From Bacteroidetes bacterium CG12_big_fil_rev_8_21_14_0_65_60_17 (GTDB lineage Bacteria > Bacteroidota > Rhodothermia > Rhodothermales > UBA10348), in contig PCUY01000018.1 of assembly GCA_002787815.1 (NCBI GenBank), positions 1 through 55,825 of the forward strand: a DNA stretch of 55,825 nucleotides. The letters run 5' to 3'. A program made the position numbers and the translations under genes. This document shows, piece after piece, positions 54,048 through 55,825 of this stretch (positions are counted from its first letter, which is position 1; every line of letters starts with the position of its first letter). Below the pieces are notes generated by a model. It was not told where the DNA came from. It saw nothing but the letters and a program-made list of their open reading frames with translations, and searched no databases.

Positions 54048-54949
54048 GAGGCCAATATATCATATCCGGTGTGCAGAACGGCTTCACCGTACAGATCGGA
54101 CAGCCGCGCGGTCACGGGGCCTGGTGTGCCGTCCCCGATGGGCCTGGCATCGACGCGCGTAATCGCGGCCAGTTCGCCCATCGTACCCGTACAGAACATT
54201 TCGTCGGCGCGGTAGGCATCGGTGGTTGAGAAGTGGTCCACGCGCGTTTCAATCCCGGCAGCGGCGCAGAGTTCGAGGACCGTAGCGCGCGTTATGCCCT
54301 CCGGGCAGGCATCGGTCCGCGGTGTACACACTACACCATCCACGACCAGAAACACATGCGTGGCGTTGGCTTCGGCCAGAAATCCCTGCCTGTCCAACAT
54401 GAGGGCGGCGTCGGCGCCGGCCGCATTGGCTTCTATTTTCGCAAGAATGGACGGCAACAGGTTGTTGTGGTGAATCTTGGGGTCGAGACAGTCGGGAGGG
54501 AACCGGCGAACGGATGATGTCACCAGCGTTAGTCCCCGTTTGTCGTACACGGGTGCTTTCCACTCGGCAAGGACAATGAGCGTGGGACCTGACTGGTTCA
54601 GACGCGGATCCATGCCAGACGTAACCTTTTCGCCACGGGTAAGCGTAAGCCGTACATGTACGCCGTCACGCATATCATTGGCTTCCAAGGTTTTGCGGAT
54701 TTCGCTCACCATGTGATCGAACGGAGGAATGTGCTCAAAGGCCAGTGCCCGCGCGGAGCCCCGGAGCCGCGTCAGATGCTCCTCAAGCCGGAATATGCGG
54801 CCGTCGTAGAGACGCAGCCCCTCCCACACGGCATCGCCACCCTGGACCACGGAATCGAACGGACTGACGCCCGCCTCCGACCGGGGATACAATGTGCCAT
54901 TGATGTTCACAACCAGATCGGCATTTCGAGGATCAACTGACTGCAGCAT
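54044..54949 (-). CDS. Class IV PLP aminotransferase (IlvE/Dat type)
   Basis: A 301-residue fold-type IV enzyme. Blocks: VWEGLRLYDGRIFRLEEHLTRL, the catalytic Lys in LDPKIHHNNLLPSILAKIEA, GFLAEANATHVFLV and GITRATVLELC. This family holds branched-chain aminotransferase, D-amino-acid aminotransferase and 4-amino-4-deoxychorismate lyase; I cannot choose by motif, though the length and EGLRLY suit a branched-chain type. It overlaps the phosphoesterase gene by four bases as the first gene of the operon. Confidence 0.88.
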   Translation of the reverse strand: MLQSVDPRNADLVVNINGTLYPRSEAGVSPFDSVVQGGDAVWEGLRLYDGRIFRLEEHLTRLRGSARALAFEHIPPFDHMVSEIRKTLEANDMRDGVHVRLTLTRGEKVTSGMDPRLNQSGPTLIVLAEWKAPVYDKRGLTLVTSSVRRFPPDCLDPKIHHNNLLPSILAKIEANAAGADAALMLDRQGFLAEANATHVFLVVDGVVCTPRTDACPEGITRATVLELCAAAGIETRVDHFSTTDAYRADEMFCTGTMGELAAITRVDARPIGDGTPGPVTARLSDLYGEAVLHTGYDILAS

Positions 54950-55021
54950 GAGAATACTTTTTCCAGGTGTGACGGAGGAATGGTGTGCGGGTCAACAGTG
55001 TGCGGGTCAACGATGTACTGG

Positions 55022-55825
55022 TCACGCGCTGTCCTCTTGCCGCTGGTCCCGGACCCGCAGCCAAAACCAGGCTACCGGCAACCCGGTGAGTACGAATGCG
55101 AGATCCAACAACGATTCGCGCCACTGGAAGACGGCACGGAACAGGAGCAGTCCGACCACGCCCACAAGATACAGGACCGGCAGGACTGGATAGAACGGAA
55201 TCCGGAAAACCTTGTGACGCTCGCCATCCTCACCTGCCTCGCCCACGCCTTCGCGTCTGAATTTGAAGAGGGCAAGCGTCGTCATTGTATAAAATATCAG
55301 GATGGCGAAGATCATCCCCGCCGCAATGGACTCGAACGATCCGCGCACCACGAGTAGCACGCCCCCCCACACGACATGGGCTATGACGGCCCGTGTCGGC
55401 GTCCGGAACCGGGGGTGCACATAGTCGAGCGTTTTGAAGAAGAGGCCATCCCGAGCCATGGCGTAATACACACGGCTTGATGACAGCATGGTGCCATTGA
55501 TCGATGAAATGGCCGATACGATGGCCAGCAGGGCAATGGCCGTCGCGCCCACGGATCCCAGCATTTCCTGGGCAACGGCCGCGGCCGGTATCGTTGTCGC
55601 CCGGAGTGCATCCATCCCCAGTACATGGTGATAGATCGTGATCACGCTCACGTAGACACCGATGACAATGCCCAGCCCGATGACCATACTGCGCGGAATG
55701 ACCTCGCGGGGATTCTTCATCTCCCCGGCCACATACCCCACACGATCGAAGCCGGTGTGTGTGAATACGATCAACATGAGTGCGGGTATGAGGTTTTTCA
55801 GGAAGCCATCGTCCTTCAGTGGCGC
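55022..55825 (-). CDS. Amino-acid permease (APC family), 5' end outside window
   Basis: The C-terminal 267 residues of an APC-superfamily transporter; the frame is open to the window edge, so the start lies beyond 55825. The family segment FTHTGFDRVGYVAGEMKNPREVIPRSM matches the helix 6 loop (usually YEGW/F-E-x-E-K-x-P) of amino-acid permeases, and SSINGTMLSSSRVYYAMARDGLFF is the helix 8 signature. Seven helices remain. The substrate is unknown. The aminotransferase gene starts 73 bp away on the same strand. Confidence 0.88.
   Translation of the reverse strand, partial: APLKDDGFLKNLIPALMLIVFTHTGFDRVGYVAGEMKNPREVIPRSMVIGLGIVIGVYVSVITIYHHVLGMDALRATTIPAAAVAQEMLGSVGATAIALLAIVSAISSINGTMLSSSRVYYAMARDGLFFKTLDYVHPRFRTPTRAVIAHVVWGGVLLVVRGSFESIAAGMIFAILIFYTMTTLALFKFRREGVGEAGEDGERHKVFRIPFYPVLPVLYLVGVVGLLLFRAVFQWRESLLDLAFVLTGLPVAWFWLRVRDQRQEDSA

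Overview
The window looks like a chromosomal piece of a moderately high-GC member of the Bacteroidota/Rhodothermota group, probably Rhodothermales-like. The clues are a type IX secretion (T9SS) C-terminal sorting domain on at least two secreted proteins, a DUF5916-type outer-membrane protein, S9 peptidase and PHP lipoproteins, a beta-propeller (Reg_prop) sensor kinase, a tRNA without an encoded CCA, and start codons mostly without a clear Shine-Dalgarno. This placement is an inference. No transposase, integrase, phage gene or CRISPR array was seen.

Layout. 1-716: the 3' end of a tRNA gene, a terminator, a duplicated tRNA 3' end, a 54-bp direct repeat and a 113-bp inverted-repeat element. 717-14179: housekeeping and secreted-enzyme genes on both strands (DUF2164, PHP lipoprotein, S9 peptidase, glutamate-synthase-like flavoprotein, Acr3 arsenite exporter, FKBP, amidohydrolase, CBS protein, a GH26-like glycosidase and pectate lyase pair, dienelactone hydrolase). 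14396-22743: PAS hybrid kinase, SulP transporter, release factor 3, nitronate-monooxygenase-like protein, membrane protein. 22816-26820: large beta-propeller sensor kinase.

26811-37472 is the core of the window. It holds a copper nitrite reductase fused to cytochrome c (nirK) with two small membrane proteins. Divergent from these is a B-family heme-copper reductase (46-aa single-helix peptide, CuA subunit II, catalytic subunit I) in which the usual active-site tyrosine is replaced by glutamine, so it is best read as a nitric oxide reductase. Two membrane proteins follow, then hemN-hemY-hemH, the last three steps of heme synthesis in an oxygen-independent-start version. Together they form a nitrite-to-N2O module with its own heme supply. 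No N2O reductase is in the window. A ric/scdA repair gene for NO-damaged iron centres lies at 44210-44908, and its promoter shares a palindromic motif with the nirK/NOR intergenic region.

37534-42890 is a patch of decay: a P-type ATPase pseudogene that lost its TM4 PEGLP block, an intact SDR, and a multiply frameshifted DUF5916 gene. 45023-49206 holds membrane proteins (including an HTTM protein), a glycosyltransferase and a VanX-like dipeptidase. 49231-54949 is a tight reverse-strand operon: class IV aminotransferase, SbcD/YhaO-like phosphoesterase and a 1185-aa SbcC/YhaN-like ATPase with a membrane hairpin and an unusual C-terminal extension. The window ends inside an amino-acid permease gene.
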